From Edaphochlamys debaryana (taxonomy: Eukaryota; Chlorophyta; Chlorophyceae; Chlamydomonadales), in assembly GCA_016858145.1 (NCBI GenBank), contig JAEHOE010000003.1, positions 62,001 to 126,000 on the forward strand: a DNA stretch of 64,000 nt. The letters run 5' to 3'. Every line of letters starts with the position of its first letter. Within the stretch, counting starts at the first letter, position 1. Both the position numbers and the translations under genes were made by a program. Shown here piece after piece: positions 47,301 through 60,800 of this stretch. The notes under the pieces are model-generated. The model worked only from the letters and a program-made list of their open reading frames with translations, did no database searches and was not told the origin of the DNA.

Positions 47301-50300
47301 GGACCCAGTCTGCGGGAGCGAGGAGGCCCCATGGGCAGGGGCACTGCCGGGGCCGGGAGGGGTGGAGAGCGAAAAGGGCCACGTGATGCTGCTCCCCCAC
47401 AGCCCCCACAGCCTGCCGCCACCCTTCCTCACCCTCCTACCCCTCTGCCCCCGGATCCTGTGGCGGTATGTACCTTCTCCAGCAATCCCACCAACCATTC
47501 GACGCTCTCGCGCTTATCAGCTTCAAACACCCACTGCCCCCGCCCCCAGGTCCGCGCCCCCGTGGAGGCGCTGCTGGAGGTGGCGGCCTACCCCGACTTC
47601 TCCATCTGCTCCATGTCCTTCAACTTCTGGCACAGGTGCGGCAGCAGCGATACCGGTACTGTACGCAGCCCTGGCAGCCCCATCTCAGCAGCAGAAGGAG
47701 CATCAGCAGCACCGCCCTGCGCCGGCTCTGCTGACCGAGCCGCTCTGGCTCGCCCGTCACCACCCGCGTGTCGCAACCGCTGGCACGTGGGCGCACGGGG
47801 ACGCGCACACGCACCCTCTGTCTGCCTCCGCCTCGAGCCAGAGCCCGTTGTGTCCCAGCTCCGATCCCGCTCGCGCTCACCTACCCTCATCCGCCTCCGC
47901 CTCACGCGCACTCCCACCCCCACCTCATCCCCACCCTCGTACCCGCAGGCTCTCCCGGCACCTGCTGAGCGGCTTCTCCGCCGCCGGCGGCTCCTCCGCC
48001 GAGGAGGCCTCGGAGCGCGAGCGGCGGCGGCAGTTCTTCCTGCCCGCCTTCGAGCGCCTGGTGCAGCTCATCCGGGGCCGCGTGCGGGAGCCCGAGGTCT
48101 ACTCCTCCTGGTCCAAGGACGAGAAGCACGACTTCAGGGCCGCACGGGAGGAGGTGGGGGCGCGCGGGGTCGCCAGCTTGCGGTGTGATGCCTGCGTGGG
48201 GAGGAGCCGGAACCGCCTCGTTCCTCTGACACGGCACTGTGTTTCCACACCCGTCGTCCCGTCATCGACCCGCTTGTTCGCTCCCCGGTTTCCAGCGGGC
48301 CCACGGCCTCACCAGCTGTACGCGTCTAGCACCCCTTGCCCCTGAACTCCCGCCCCTCATGTATTATCCCCGGCCCCCCGGCCCCAGGTGGGCGACACGC
48401 TGGAGGACTCTGCCGCGGTGCTGGGCTTCGGGCGCTGCCTGGCGCTGCTGGTGGAGCCGCTGGCGGCGCTGGGGCGGCCGCCCGCGGAGGGGCAGGCGCA
48501 GGCGCAGGGGCAGGCGGGCAGCAGCTACGACTGGCGCACAGCGGAGGCGGCGCTCTTCTGCATCAAGTGCGGCCGGGGGGGCGATGTCGAGGGTGTGTTT
48601 GAAGCTGATGTGCGGGAGAGCGTCTAGTTGTTAGTGGGATGTCAGGGGAGAGGGAGGGGGGTTACAGTGGCGTGCGGAGTGGCGTGCGTGCGAGTGGGCT
48701 TGGGAGTCGCTGTTAGGGGCTGGCAGCTGACAGGAGAGAAGGAAGCAAGGGTACTGAGGCACCGGAAATTGAGCAATGTCGGGTTCGGGCCTGCGGCCCG
48801 TCGCCTCTCATAGCACACGGTCTTGTTCGTTCTGCTTGCTTGCTGATTAAGGGTCAGCACACGCCGCTCCTCTCTCACACCTGCTTCCCCACCCACAACG
48901 CCTCAGGTCCATCTACCGGCACGCCTCCACCCCCGGCGACGTGAACCTGCAGCAGCTGCTGGAGGCGCTGCCGGGGCTGCCCCGTACCTGCGCCGAGCTG
49001 CAGGCCACCGTGTGCTCCACCGTGGCGAGGTACGCCCGCTGGCTGGAGCGGAGCATGCAGGTGGGAGGGAGGCGGGGAGGATGGGGGAGGAGGGGGGCGG
49101 TTCGCCCAGGTAGGAGGAGGGCAGGGGAGAGCCAGAGGTGCCGGGCGGGGCGGGGTGCGGGAGGTCGCGGCCAGGAGAGCGGCGAGTGCGGCCGGGGGCA
49201 GGGAGGAGGCGGGGGAAAGGGCGGAGACGCCGAGGCAAATTCAAGGGGCAACCCGCAATGACTAGAGGTCTTGCCAACCCGCCCGTCAGCCCCACGCTTC
49301 CTGCACCTCCTCCCGTCCTGCCGTTAGCCCTGCCCTGTCCTCCTCCCGTGCCTGTCCCCTCTCCCTACTGAAGCCCATCTCCACTCTCGCTCCCCTCAGG
49401 CGGGCTACTGCCAGCCCCTGCTCCAGCGACTGCTGGCGCTGGCGGTGGGCAACCTGGAGCGGGGCAGCGGGGCCTGCCAGGCGGCGGCGGCGGGGGCGGT
49501 GCGGCACCTGTGCGAGGAGTGCGGAGCGTTCATGGGCTCGTGCCTGCAGGTGGGGCACGAGGGAGGGGGCGGGGGGCTCCGGCGGGGCTGCAGGCCACAG
49601 CGGCTGCTGAGGCTGCTGGGGGTCGGTTTGGTGCTGCGCAGCGACACTGGGGCGGGGCCGTGGTGGCCGCACGGCTTGGGCTTGTACCTGAGAGGGGTCG
49701 TGGGCGGGGCCAAGGGGCACCAGAGGTTGCGTCCGTGCTGCGCAGCGGTGCAGGGGCGGGGTCGTGGTAGCCCATGTGCTCAGCTGGCGGACTCACACAG
49801 GCAACCCGGCAGCGTCCCTGCTGCGCCCAGCTGCTAAGCACTAGGCGCCGCCTCACCGTACGCCCCCGAACGCCCCCCATCCGAACCCCTCCTCCCTCCC
49901 GCAGGACCTGCTGGGGCTGTACCAGCGCGTGCTGGCCATGGGGGCGGCGGCCCGGGCCCCGGGGGCGCAGCAGCCGGCGGCGGGAGGGCCGCACCTGCTG
50001 GTGAGCGGGGGCATGAATGGAGGGGGCGGGTGGGGGGGCGGGGACCTGTTTGGGGCTCTCTGCAGCAGGCCATGCGGAGGCCTTCCCAGTCTGGAGGCGT
50101 GGCCGTGCCCTCCTCTGACAAGAACCTTCTGCTCCCATCCGTGCCCCGACCCCCCCCCCCCCAGGAGGAGGACGTTGAGTCCATCATCTGCGCCGTGTGC
50201 CAGGCGGTCTCGCAGGTGAGAGCACCGGGGGTCGGGGCTGCGAGGCAGGTCGCTCCCCAAGGCAGCGACGGTGCGAGGCATGTCTGTCGCCATACGTTGC

Positions 50301-53300
50301 TTGCCCTGGCTGCCTCCCCGCGCGGCTTGATCCCAGCCCCGCTCTGTCCTTCCTCTCCCTCGCCCTGTCCCCACCTACGCTACATTCCGCCGCCTCCGCC
50401 TCCGCCTCCGCCTCCACCCCCTCTCCCCCTCAGGCCGTGCCCCCCGAGCAGCGGCAGCAGGCGGGCCAGGCCCTGCTCCAGCCCGTGCTGCAGCAGCTCT
50501 CGAACGCAGCCATGGCGCTGGGGCCGCCGCCGGCTGCGGGGCCGCCCGGCGCCGGCCTGGCCGCCGGCCACCCGCACCTGAACCCGCTCATCGACCGCGT
50601 GGCGGAGGTGTTTGCGCGGACGTCGGACTCGGACGTGGTGGCGCAGATGCTGCGTGAGTGGGGGGAAGTGGGAGGGGAGGGGAGGAAAGGGACGGGAAGG
50701 GGGAAGGCCGGGGAAGGAGGAGGGCAGAGGGAGGCAGGCACCGGCGACTGGGTGTTACGTGGCCGCTGGGGAAGGGAGCGGGGCGCTGCCTTGGGGTGAT
50801 GCTGTGAGTTTGCCGACCAGGGCTGGGCTCTCCTCCGTCCTTCCTGTGCCGCAGTCACCACGTGGCCCGTGCTCGACGGGCTGCTGACGCGCTGCGCGGG
50901 CTGTCCCAAGACCACGGAGCACGTGCTGCGCACGCTGCGGTACGGCATCAAGGGCGCAGGGCGCTCCGCGGGGCAGCTGCTGCCCACGCTGCTCGAGGTG
51001 CTGCCGGCGCGCTTCACCACCACCCGCCACTCGGCCTTCCTGTGGGTGTGGGGTCCCGGGGCAGGGGCAGGCGAGGTCAGGCGGGCCGCATGCGACAGGG
51101 ATTGATGAAGGAGTGCCCGAGCTGTGGATGGGAGGGCACGTCCAGGCTAAAGGATTGATAGGCCATGCTTGCACAGTTTGTATTCGTACTGGGGGAAGCC
51201 GAGGGTCAGAGACGATGACTTCTGGATGCGGACTCGCGGTGCAGTAAAGGCGGTGCATCAACTGACTCGCAACCACCTCGTCCCCTGGTGACCGAAGCTT
51301 CATCGTGTCGGAGCTGGTCAAGTTCTTTGGCGACGACACCACGCACGACGCCACCATGGGCCTCATCCTCACCGGCCTCGTCACGGAGGCGGGCAGGTGC
51401 GAGCGGCGGCACGGGGCGCGGCGACACTCTGCCTGTGCATGCCCTCCCACGCTGGCTCATTCTCACTCCAGCTCGCGCTGTGCCCCCATCATACCCACCC
51501 ACGCCCACCGTCCCCTTTCCTCACCACCTTTCCCCACCACCTTGACCCCTGCTCCCAACCCTCCCCCCAGGCCCCTGACCACGCTGGCCGCCCTCACCGC
51601 CGCCCCCGACATGGTGGACGACCTCTTCCTGCTGGGGCTGCGCGCGCTGGGCTACGCGCCGCGGCTGCTGCTGGCACCGGGGTCGGGGGACACGCGGGCG
51701 CTCAACACGCTGCTGGACGTGGCCATGGTGGGGAGGGGGGAGGAGGAGAGGGGAGGGGGAGGGAGGCTCAGTGGAGGTGGAAGCAGAGGTGTCGGGAACA
51801 AGACGAGGGTTTAGGGTCGGAGCGCGCGCGGGCTGTGGAGGTGTGCGCTTTGCTCCTGCACGTGCTCTAGCGCCTGACCCGTCCGCTTGCCCGCCAACCG
51901 CCGCCTGATCCCCTCCCCAGATCGGATGCGTCATGCAGCATCGCGAGGCCAACGGCTCAGTGCTGGGCTTCGTGACGCGGCTGTGCAGCCCCGTCACGCT
52001 CTCGCGCTGCCTGCCCCAGGTGCGCCTGTCGCTGCTGTCCGAGCATGCCCCGCCGCGGGCGCCGTCCTGGCCTCGGGTTCAGTCCAGTGCACGCCCCTGC
52101 TCGCAACCCCAACACCCCTTCCTCACCCCCTGCCCTCACCCTCCCTCTCCCCCCTCCCTCCTCCCGCCCTGCCCCGCCAGGCCGCCGACGTGCTCCGCGC
52201 GCAGCTGCTGCCCCGCGCGCCCATCTTCGTGCGGCTGCTGCTGTCGTGCACCGCCGGCACCCTGCCGCAGGGCCGCGTTGCCACTGTGTCGGTGGCGCTG
52301 CTGGGGCTGCTGGCCTTCGGCTCGGCGCAGGGCCCGGCGGCGGGGCAGGCGGCGGGCGGCGAGGCCAACCAGGCGGGGCTGGGCTGGCTCACGGCGGCGC
52401 TGCAGGCGGTGCCCGAGGTGGCGGCGACGTCGGGGGACAAGCAGGTGGGGACGGGAGGGGGGGGACGGGGGTGTTGGGTTGAGGAGCGGGCGGGCGGAAG
52501 GGCGGAAGGGAGGTCAGTGGTAGGGCTGTCGTCGGGGCAGAAGGTTGGCGGCGGTGGAAATTGTGAATGGCGATGGTAGGGCGGTTGCTTGGGTGGGGTA
52601 CTGGCTAAGGGAGGGTTGGAGGGGCAAGGAGGTGGTGGGGCCCGAGCAGGGCTAGGCATGCGCAGTCCCCGGCCTTGGCCTTGGCCAGGGAGGTGGCGGT
52701 GATGGAGTCGTGACTGGCGGGGAGCGGGGGCGCTAGTGCCGGGGCTTTGGCCACTCTCATTGCCCGCCCTTTCTGTTGAAACCCTCTCCTGAAACCCCTC
52801 GCCCCCACCCCCACTCCACAGACGCTGCTGGGGTCTGCCGCCGCGGCGCTCCAGGCCCTCCCCGCCATTACGGCCGCGGAGGGGGACATGATGGGCAACG
52901 GAGAGGGTGAGACATGGGGTGGTGCCGATGGCGTTGAGGGAGCTGCAGCCAGGGGCTGCGGTGTGGGCTAGCCTCTTGCTTGCACAGGAAGGGAGGAACA
53001 CAGGGCGCAAACGTATGGACAGGAGGGCACGTAACAATTAGGGGGGCCGTAACCTGACCTGGGCAGTGCGCCCTGTGGTGCTGACAGTGCTGTGGGGTCG
53101 ACAGGAGAGAGACCGTGGACTACGCCTGTGCGGTGCGGTGCTGACAGTGTCCCGCCCTGCCCTCCCTCCTCCGCCCCCGCCTCGGCCACCGCAGGCGGCG
53201 GCCCGTACCAGGACGCCTCCTGGGAGTCGGCCTGCCAGGAGTTCGCGGACCTGTGCCGCCGCAATAAGCGGGCGCGGCAGGCGGCGCAGGCGGCGCTGCT

Positions 53301-53358
53301 GCCCCAGGAGCTGGCGGCGGCCGTGGACGATGGAGAGCGGAGGCGCGGGGGCCGCTGA
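44375..53358 (+). CDS. TNPO3: Transportin-SR / importin TNPO3 (MOS14-like)
   Basis: A karyopherin-beta that imports Ser/Arg-rich splicing factors into the nucleus in animals (TNPO3) and plants (MOS14). Twenty-two exons: 44375-44572, 45173-45258, 45443-45620, 45879-45979, 46221-46458, 46730-46940, 47142-47269, 47550-47635, 47949-48153, 48388-48566, 48907-49060, 49400-49549, 49905-50000, 50165-50214, 50434-50653, 50855-51041, 51298-51396, 51571-51727, 51921-52019, 52179-52443, 52822-52906 and 53195-53358. They give 1,111 residues, longer than the roughly 920-960 usual, through Ala/Gly-rich loops between HEAT helices. Family segments: LLQALNALYHHEDPKVKDEA, AQYFCAQTLRTKVQRDFEEL, LPCMLELLTVLPQEVHSYKI, FCEVGEAYLSLI, DFSICSMSFNFWHRLSRHLL and a C-terminal FADLCRRNKRARQ. 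The intron 45980-46220 has a GC donor. The ATG at 44375 gives the normal importin N-terminus. Confidence 0.92.
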
Positions 53359-53878
53359 GGGGGGCGCGGGCGCAGGGGCAGGCGCGGGCGAACGGTGACG
53401 CGGGGCGCAAGAACGAGGCCGCGTTGGCAGGAGAGCCGGTTGGGTGCGGTGAGGGCCTGGGCTTGGCAACTTGCGGCGTGGAGCGGGGTGACAGCGAGAA
53501 CAACTTGGCGAAGAGCCAAGCGGCGTGGAGCGGGGTGGGGTGGAGCAGGGTGGGGGGCGGGTTGTTGCAGTGCGTTGGCGGGCGCCGGCGAGGCCGCATG
53601 GCTCCCGCACCGGGGGGGTGGCGGTTGCCGCGGGCGCAGGCGAGCGGCTCATTCGCAGCTGGAGGGGACAGGGCGGTGGGGGGGCGGGTGGTCGCCTGAT
53701 GGCTCCGAGGACCGGAGCCCGGCGGCCGGGGTTAGGCAGGCGCCTAGGCGAACTTGGCGGGGGCATGTGCGGATGTGCGCAGGACAGATTGCGGGGACGT
53801 GAGGGCAGGGCAGGGGCAGCGCGGGAGCGAGCAGTGGAGGGCAGAGCGCACTGCGCAAGCGTGGAGTGGCCCAATCAG

Positions 53879-53883
53879 TGTAA
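53879..53883 (+). terminator. Putative TGTAA polyadenylation signal of TNPO3
   Basis: TGTAA lies 521 bp after the stop codon. Nothing else is recognisable between 53359 and 54521. Confidence 0.55.
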
Positions 53884-54521
53884 AGCTTTCTTCACTGTCC
53901 CTTGTTCTGCCTAAAGCCCAGGATCCTGCCCGCTGTGCTCGGGACCAGTTTTGCGTGGCGCTGGCATGCCAGGCAACTGAGGCGAGTGGGCTAAGGGACG
54001 ATGGACTCCGTCACCGAGCGCCAAGCCGGGGGAGTCCCAGTCCTGCACCATTACCTGAGACGCTTAGATTTTCACATGCCCAAAAGAAACATGCAAGCGA
54101 ACAGCACAGCTCAAGTCATCTGCTGCCATGCCTGCTAATGGCATGGTGCGTAGCACGCTCGCTCAGGGCGTTGGCCGGATGCGTGCGACGGCACATGGAG
54201 GGTGCATTTGAGTCCTTTGGGCGACGCAGATGAAAGGGCCAGCCAGGCCAGCGGCTATCACATGCAACGCCACACCCTGTCTGTACCTCAGCTCGGGTGA
54301 AATCCCTCGTTCCTGTATTACATGAAGAACGAACTTTAGCACAGAACGACAGTGAGTCTCGTGTTGAGGGCGGACAGGGTCAGGACCAGCGGGACAGGGT
54401 CACAGGGACACTTGGTGGAGGTGTACTGCGGAGGACAGCTAGAGAGCCAGTGCACATGCGCTTGTTGGATCTCATGCTCACGGCGTCCTGACACAGTTTA
54501 AGCGGGCCAACAGCCAACACG

Positions 54522-54526
54522 TTACA
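54522..54526 (-). terminator. Putative TGTAA polyadenylation signal of the ABCC gene
   Basis: TGTAA on the minus strand, 317 bp past the stop of the ABCC gene. Confidence 0.55.
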
Positions 54527-54842
54527 TAATGCATGTACGTAAGCCTGGCAGGTACCCTCTGTACATGCTCAATCTCCTCTCTGCCCCTTCAGCATAATGC
54601 TTGCGGGGTCGCCGGAGTCTGTCTACGGCCTGCTCTTCTCATTGGTACTTAAGTAGTAACTCGGATTGGTAGTTCGCAGTCTCGCTCTCCCACTCGTTCA
54701 GACCCTCACCACCCATAAGCTGGCAGACCCCAGCACCACTCAGCACTGCAAGCTGTTGCCGTCCGCTCCAGCCCATGCCAATGTAGCTCAATTTATGCAT
54801 GCGTCCTACTGAAACAGCTCCTCTGTCGGCCGATCTGCCCGC

Positions 54843-57800
54843 TCATCGCTGTGCCCTCGCCTGCTCCTTGGCCGCCTGCTTGGCGAAGTGGTCATTCGCC
54901 ATCTTGCGCAGGGCCGCAGCAGCCGCCACCCCGCTCTTGTCCACCAGCTTCGAGAACATGGAGCTGGGGTTGCCCAGCAGCTGGGCGGGCGGGGCGAACT
55001 CCATCAGCTCGCCAGCCTCCATCACCAGCACCTTGTCGCTCTCGATGATGGTGTCCAGGCGGTGGGCAATGGTGATGGTGGTGCGGTCGTCGAAGACCTT
55101 CTTGATGGTCTCCTGCACGATCTGCTCCGTGTGCGGGTCCATGGCGGCGGTGGCCTCGTCCAGGCACAGGATGGGCACGGCGCGCAGGGCGGCGCGGGCC
55201 AGGCACATGAGCTGCGTCTGCCCCAGCGACCAGGCCTTGCCGCCTGTGCCGTCCACGTGGCCGTCCAGGCCGCCAGCGTGCTGCACCTGGGCCTCCAGGC
55301 CCACCTTGCGGATCACCTCCCACAGCACGTTGTCGTCCTGGGGGTGGGAGGGGGAGCGGAGGGAGGGCAGGCATGGTCAGGAGAGAGCACGGAGGCGGGC
55401 GGGAGAAGGGGCATGGGAGCAGACACCAGCATCGCCCCATCGACAGCCCGCAGGCCCCAATGACCGGCCCTAAGCGGCCCTGCGTGCAAGCTGCACCGCG
55501 CTCGCTCACCTCGAACTCTCCGAAGGGGTCCAGGTTGGAGCGGACGGTGCCGGTGAACATGACGGGCTCCTGGGGAATGATGGACAGGCCTGGGGGCGGA
55601 GGCGGGGCAGACGGGGGAGAAGGGCATCAGCACAGAGGCAGGGGAGGAAGCCGGCTACACAGGCTGCAGCTGACGACATGGGAAGGTGCCCACCCTGGCC
55701 TCCGGCTCGCTGCGCTGTCTGGCCATCCCCGCAACCAACCCCCACGGCTGCTCACCCGAGCGCAGGCGCTTCATGGTGAGCGTCGCAATGTCCACGCCGT
55801 CGATCAGGACGCGGCCGCGGGCCAGCTCGAACATGCGGAACAGCGCCAGCAGGGTGGTGGACTTGCCGGAGCCCGTGCGCCCCACGGCGCCGACCTTCTC
55901 GCCGTCCTTGATGTTGAAGGTGACGCCCTTGAGCGCCCAGGCGGCGTCCAGGCGGTACTGCATCCACACGTCCTCGAAGCGGATGTTGCCGGTCGAGGGC
56001 CAGCGCTCAAGCGAAGCGTCGTCAACAACCACCTGCACCCGCGAGCTGGCAGGCACGATCTGGCCGTCGGGCAGGGTCAGGCTCTTGGCCACGCCGCCCT
56101 CCTGCTTCTGGTCGAAGAACACGCCGTCGTGGGGCACGTAGTTGGACAGGTAGGTCATGCACTCCACGCTGTTGAACAGCGAGATGGACTCGGAGATGAA
56201 GCGGACCACCCAGGTGTAGAACACAAGCATCTGGATGATGTTGGAGAAGGCCAGGCCCACGGTGGGAGCGCCGAGCTCGTCTGAGGGAGGAGGGGCGAAG
56301 CGCAAACAGGTCAGCTCAGTCAGTGCCCGGCGGCGCCGGCAGACAGCATCAGCGGCTGCGTGGCGTCAGGCCACCAGCGCTTGAGCAGGGCATGACAGCA
56401 GCCCGAGCCCCACAGCTGGCCTCGCAAGTCAGCCGCAGCCTCGGCTCACCCTTGAGGGCGACGGCGAAGGCAGACACCACGCCGACCAGGCTGGCGCCGA
56501 TCAGGTCGCACCAGAAGGCCAGCCACAGGTTGAGCGACTCGGCGTTGAACACGGCGGCGTTGGTGATGTCGGTGCGGCGAGCGGCCTCACGGATGAAGAA
56601 GTCCTGCTTGGAGAAGGCCTGAACCACGCCCAGGCCCTCCAGCACCTCAGCCACCAGGCCCACGAGCATGCCGCCAGAGACCTGAATGGAGGGAGGACGG
56701 AAGCAAGACGGAAGCGGAGGGAGGGTTAGGGGGGGCAGCAGCAGGGAGCAGCTGGGCAGGCAGACGAGGGCCTAAACCCAGATGCCTAGCTCTGCGGTCC
56801 CCGCCCGCGCACACCCCAGCGGCACCCCAGCAGTGCTCACCGCGCGGGACTTCTTGAGGGCGGTGGCGGCGGGAATGTAGATGGAGAGCATGATGCCGGT
56901 CATGATGATCAGGAAGCCCGTGAAGGCGCCGAAGAAGTTGATGGTGACGGACACGGTGATGGTGGTGGACAGCAGGATGAGGCCGTAGATGCCCATGAAG
57001 TGCACGGCGTCGGGCAGGTTCTCGTCCATGATGTCCTGGTCCTTGCTGAAGTTGAGCAGCAGGTCGCCCACGGGGGTCACCAGGAAGAAGCCCATCGGAG
57101 CGTACAGCACGTTGTGGACGGCCTTCTTGCGGATCTTCTCGGCCGAGCGCAGGGTCCACCACAGGAAGGTAGCGCCGCGGGCAAGCATGGTGAAGTAGAA
57201 GATGCCAACCAGCGCAAGGTAGATGAGGGAGTAGAACTGGGTGGCGGAGGGGTCCTGCACGCCCTTGGGCTTGGGGAACTTCTTGTACTCGTCGTTCACC
57301 CACCAGCGCACCCAGAAGTCAGACACCTGGCGAGTAGTCTGGGCGGCCAGGAAGAAGATGAAGCACACAACCACTGCGGGGCGAGGGGCAAGCACAGGTA
57401 GAGGACTGTCAGCAAACAGGGCGGCGGGCACAGCAGAGAGCAAGCGAACCTGGGGCAAAGGTACTGTCAGACAGCGCAGGCGCTCAGCCGTTAACCCCTG
57501 TCGCTCGACCACCCGCCCTCCTGGCTGCCCCCAGGGGTACCCTGACTCACCCAGGAAGACGTTGCCGTACCACGTGTAGATCATGGCGGCGCGCACCGGG
57601 AGGACCTTCTGCTGGTCCTTCTTCTTGGAGTCGGAGGTCTCGGGCTTGATGGTGGTGGGGGCCAGGGTCAGCTGCACGGACTGCTGCTTGACGGGGGCGT
57701 CCTTGCTCTCCTTGGTCTCCTTGGGCTTGGGCGGGGCCTCCTGGGAGCCGGCGGCGTGCAGCAGGTGCGTGATGGGCAGCAGCTTGCCCAGCAGGTCCTG

Positions 57801-60800
57801 GGCCTGCTCGTTCCACTTGCCTGAGGGGCGGGAAGGGGGGCAGACGGGAGGGAGAAGCGTCTCAGCGCCCAGCTCATGGCGACACATGCACAGGCAGGAA
57901 GCTAGCAGGGCGGCGAGCTGGCACTTCCTAGATCAAGCCGAGATTGCACCCTGCCCACGCGTGCCCTAGCCGCCCCGTGCTGCCTGCAACCCCACATCCC
58001 CTCGCCCCTCGCTCACCGAAGTACAGGCAGCGGCCCTCGTCCATGATGGCCACGGCGTCGCACTGCGGCATGAACTCGATCTGGTGGGTCACCAGGACCA
58101 CAGCCTTCTTGGCGAACATGCCCCGGATGCAGGTCTCGAAGATGTGGTGGGCGGTGTGGTGGTCCACGGCCGACAGCGCGTTGTCAAGCAGAACCAGGTC
58201 GGCATCGGCGTAGGCGCAGCGGGCAAGGTTCACGCGCTGGCGCTGGCCGCCAGACAGGTTCACGCCGCGGATGCCGGCCCTGGAGGAAGGGCAAGCGGAA
58301 GGGCAGCCAGTCAGGTGGGCAGGCAGGCAAGCGGGGAGCACCGGCGAGGGAGAACAGCCTACCCCCCTAGGCATTGGCTCGGGCCCCTGCCCTGGCTTTA
58401 GGTGCCCAGACCTGCCCGGCCCTTCCCCCGCTCACTTGGACTCGTCACCCTGCGGCAGGATCTGCAGGTCCAGCGTGAGCGCGCAGCTGTGGATGACCTG
58501 CTCGTACTTGGACTGGTCCCACGCCTCGCCGAACATGATGTTGTCGCGCAGGGACAGGTTCTGCAGCCAAGGGTTCTGCGGCACGTACGAGATGCGGCCG
58601 CCGACCTGCGAGGCTCCGTGCTCCTTGACCATGTTGCCCAGCAGCGCCTGGATCAGGGACGACTTGCCGGCGCCGATGCGGCCCACCACAGCCACCACCT
58701 GGCCGGGGTGAACCTCGAAGCGGGGCACGTGCAGGTGCCAGTTGGGGTTGGCAGGGTGGTGGAACACGGCGTTGTCCTGAGGGACAAGGGAGGAGCGGGT
58801 CGCGAGGGGCGGGCGGGGTCAGCAGGCGGCAGGCCTGGCCACAGGAAGGGCCGAGCAAAGGAGGCCAAGTCAGGACAGCAGGCCACATGACCCCTCAGCG
58901 CACCGCTCGGCCCCCCGCCCTCAGCCCCGCTCACAATGACGGCACCGGGCGGCACGGTCTTGTTGCCGTCGATGTGGGAGGTGCCCGCCTGCACGTCCTC
59001 CGTCAGGTACGCCTCAAGGCGCTGGAGAGAAGCGTGCGCCTCTGCACAGGGGCACAGAGGGGCAGGCGGTGAGGACAGGCTCGTTCGAGGTAAACACCCA
59101 ACAGGTGCTGGCTCGTGAGACAAGCTGTACCCCCTGCCCCCTGCACGCCACCCGTGCCTCGCAGCAGCCCCGACGCAGCGGCTCACCCGACACGGCGCGC
59201 AGGGCCTTGGGCAGCACCACGAGCGGGAAGCGCAGGATGTTGAAGAGCGAGAGGGTGGTGAAGGCCACGTTGGCGATGAGGCGGTCCTTGGTGAACTCGT
59301 AGGTGGTGAAGATGACGAAGGCGGTCAGCGGGGGCACGCAGAACACGCAGGCCACGTTGATGACCTTCATCACTGCGTTCCAGTACGCCAGCTTGAGCTC
59401 CTGGGCGCGGACCTTGTTGATCTCACGCTCGAAGAACTGCTCCCAAGCATAGTACTTGACCAGCTTGATGGCCGGAAGCACCTCCTGCATGATGCAGCTG
59501 CGGTGCGCCACGAAGCCGGCGTTCTTGAGCTTGATCTTAATAATGGCATAGCCGAAGAAGTACTGGAGGGGCAGCACGATCAGGATAGCACCCAGGCCGG
59601 GGAGCATGCTGTCGCCGGTCAGGTAGCCCAGCAGCGCCAGGATGGCAGCGGCCTCTAGCGGGGCGGTCCACAGGTAGTGGAACTCCTGTGGGGCGAGCGG
59701 CGTCAGGGGCAGAGAGCGGGGCGGGGGACACATGGTCAGATCATAAGCTTGGACACAGGAGCATTTTGGAAAGGCGAAGATCCGCCAATGGCCCGTCCCG
59801 TGACTCCTGACTACGCTCGCCCAAGGGGGTAGGGCCGGCGAGCGCCTGCGGCCCATCCACCCGGCCCCAGCTAGCGCCCTGTCGCCCACCTGCGCTCCGT
59901 CGTAGATCTTCTGGATGTCCGAGGCCACGAAGTTGACGATGGCCGCAGCCTGGTCTCCGCGGATGGTGTTGAGGCGGAAGGCCTTGTGCGTCACCGCCTG
60001 CACCAGCGAGGCGCGCACGCGGATGCCGACCTGCATGCAGATGTAGCCCATGCGCTGCAGGCACAGCCCCAGGAGCCAGGCGTCGATGGTGAAGCCGGCC
60101 ATCAGGCACCAGCCGGCCAGCTTGCTCTCATAGATGGGGCTGTTCTGGTTCACGTACGACAGCAGACTGCGGAAGAGGCGGGCGCAATGCATGCGGGGAT
60201 GAGGCAACCAGGCGCAGTGCGCGTGTGCACCCATGCTTGCAGCAACGCAGAGCCGGCCATGCCCCAACCATCCCTGCCACCGCGCAACCCCTCCGCTACC
60301 GCCGCCCCCACCTGCGCACGAAGTAGAAGGCGCCCGTGATGACGAAGGTGGACCAGCCCATCTTAAACAGGCCAGCAATCATGTAGGAGGCGCCGAACGC
60401 CTTGCGCAGGGCGCGCACCAGGGAGGGCTTCTTGCCGTCCGCCTCCTGGCCCCTGAGCTTCATCTCAGCAGCCCAGTGCCCAGAGAACTTGTCATACGCC
60501 TGGAGAGGGACGGGGGGGATTGGCGGAAAGGGGGGCCACTGGCGGCTCAGGGACGGAGAACGAGAGAAGGGCGCGATCGGGGCAACGGAGGCGCGCACAG
60601 GCTCCGGCATGCACTCGACATCGACACGCACGGCATCTTACTCCCCAGCCCGCTATGCTTTTCTATTGGACCGCCCCGTCAAGTGGCATGGCATGCGCGA
60701 GTGGCTAGGCGGGAATAGGAGGATAACTTACCGCGTCGGCGTGGTTGTCGGGGGTCATGCCCATCTTCTCCGCATTGAGCTCCAGGCCCTTGCCTGCGGG

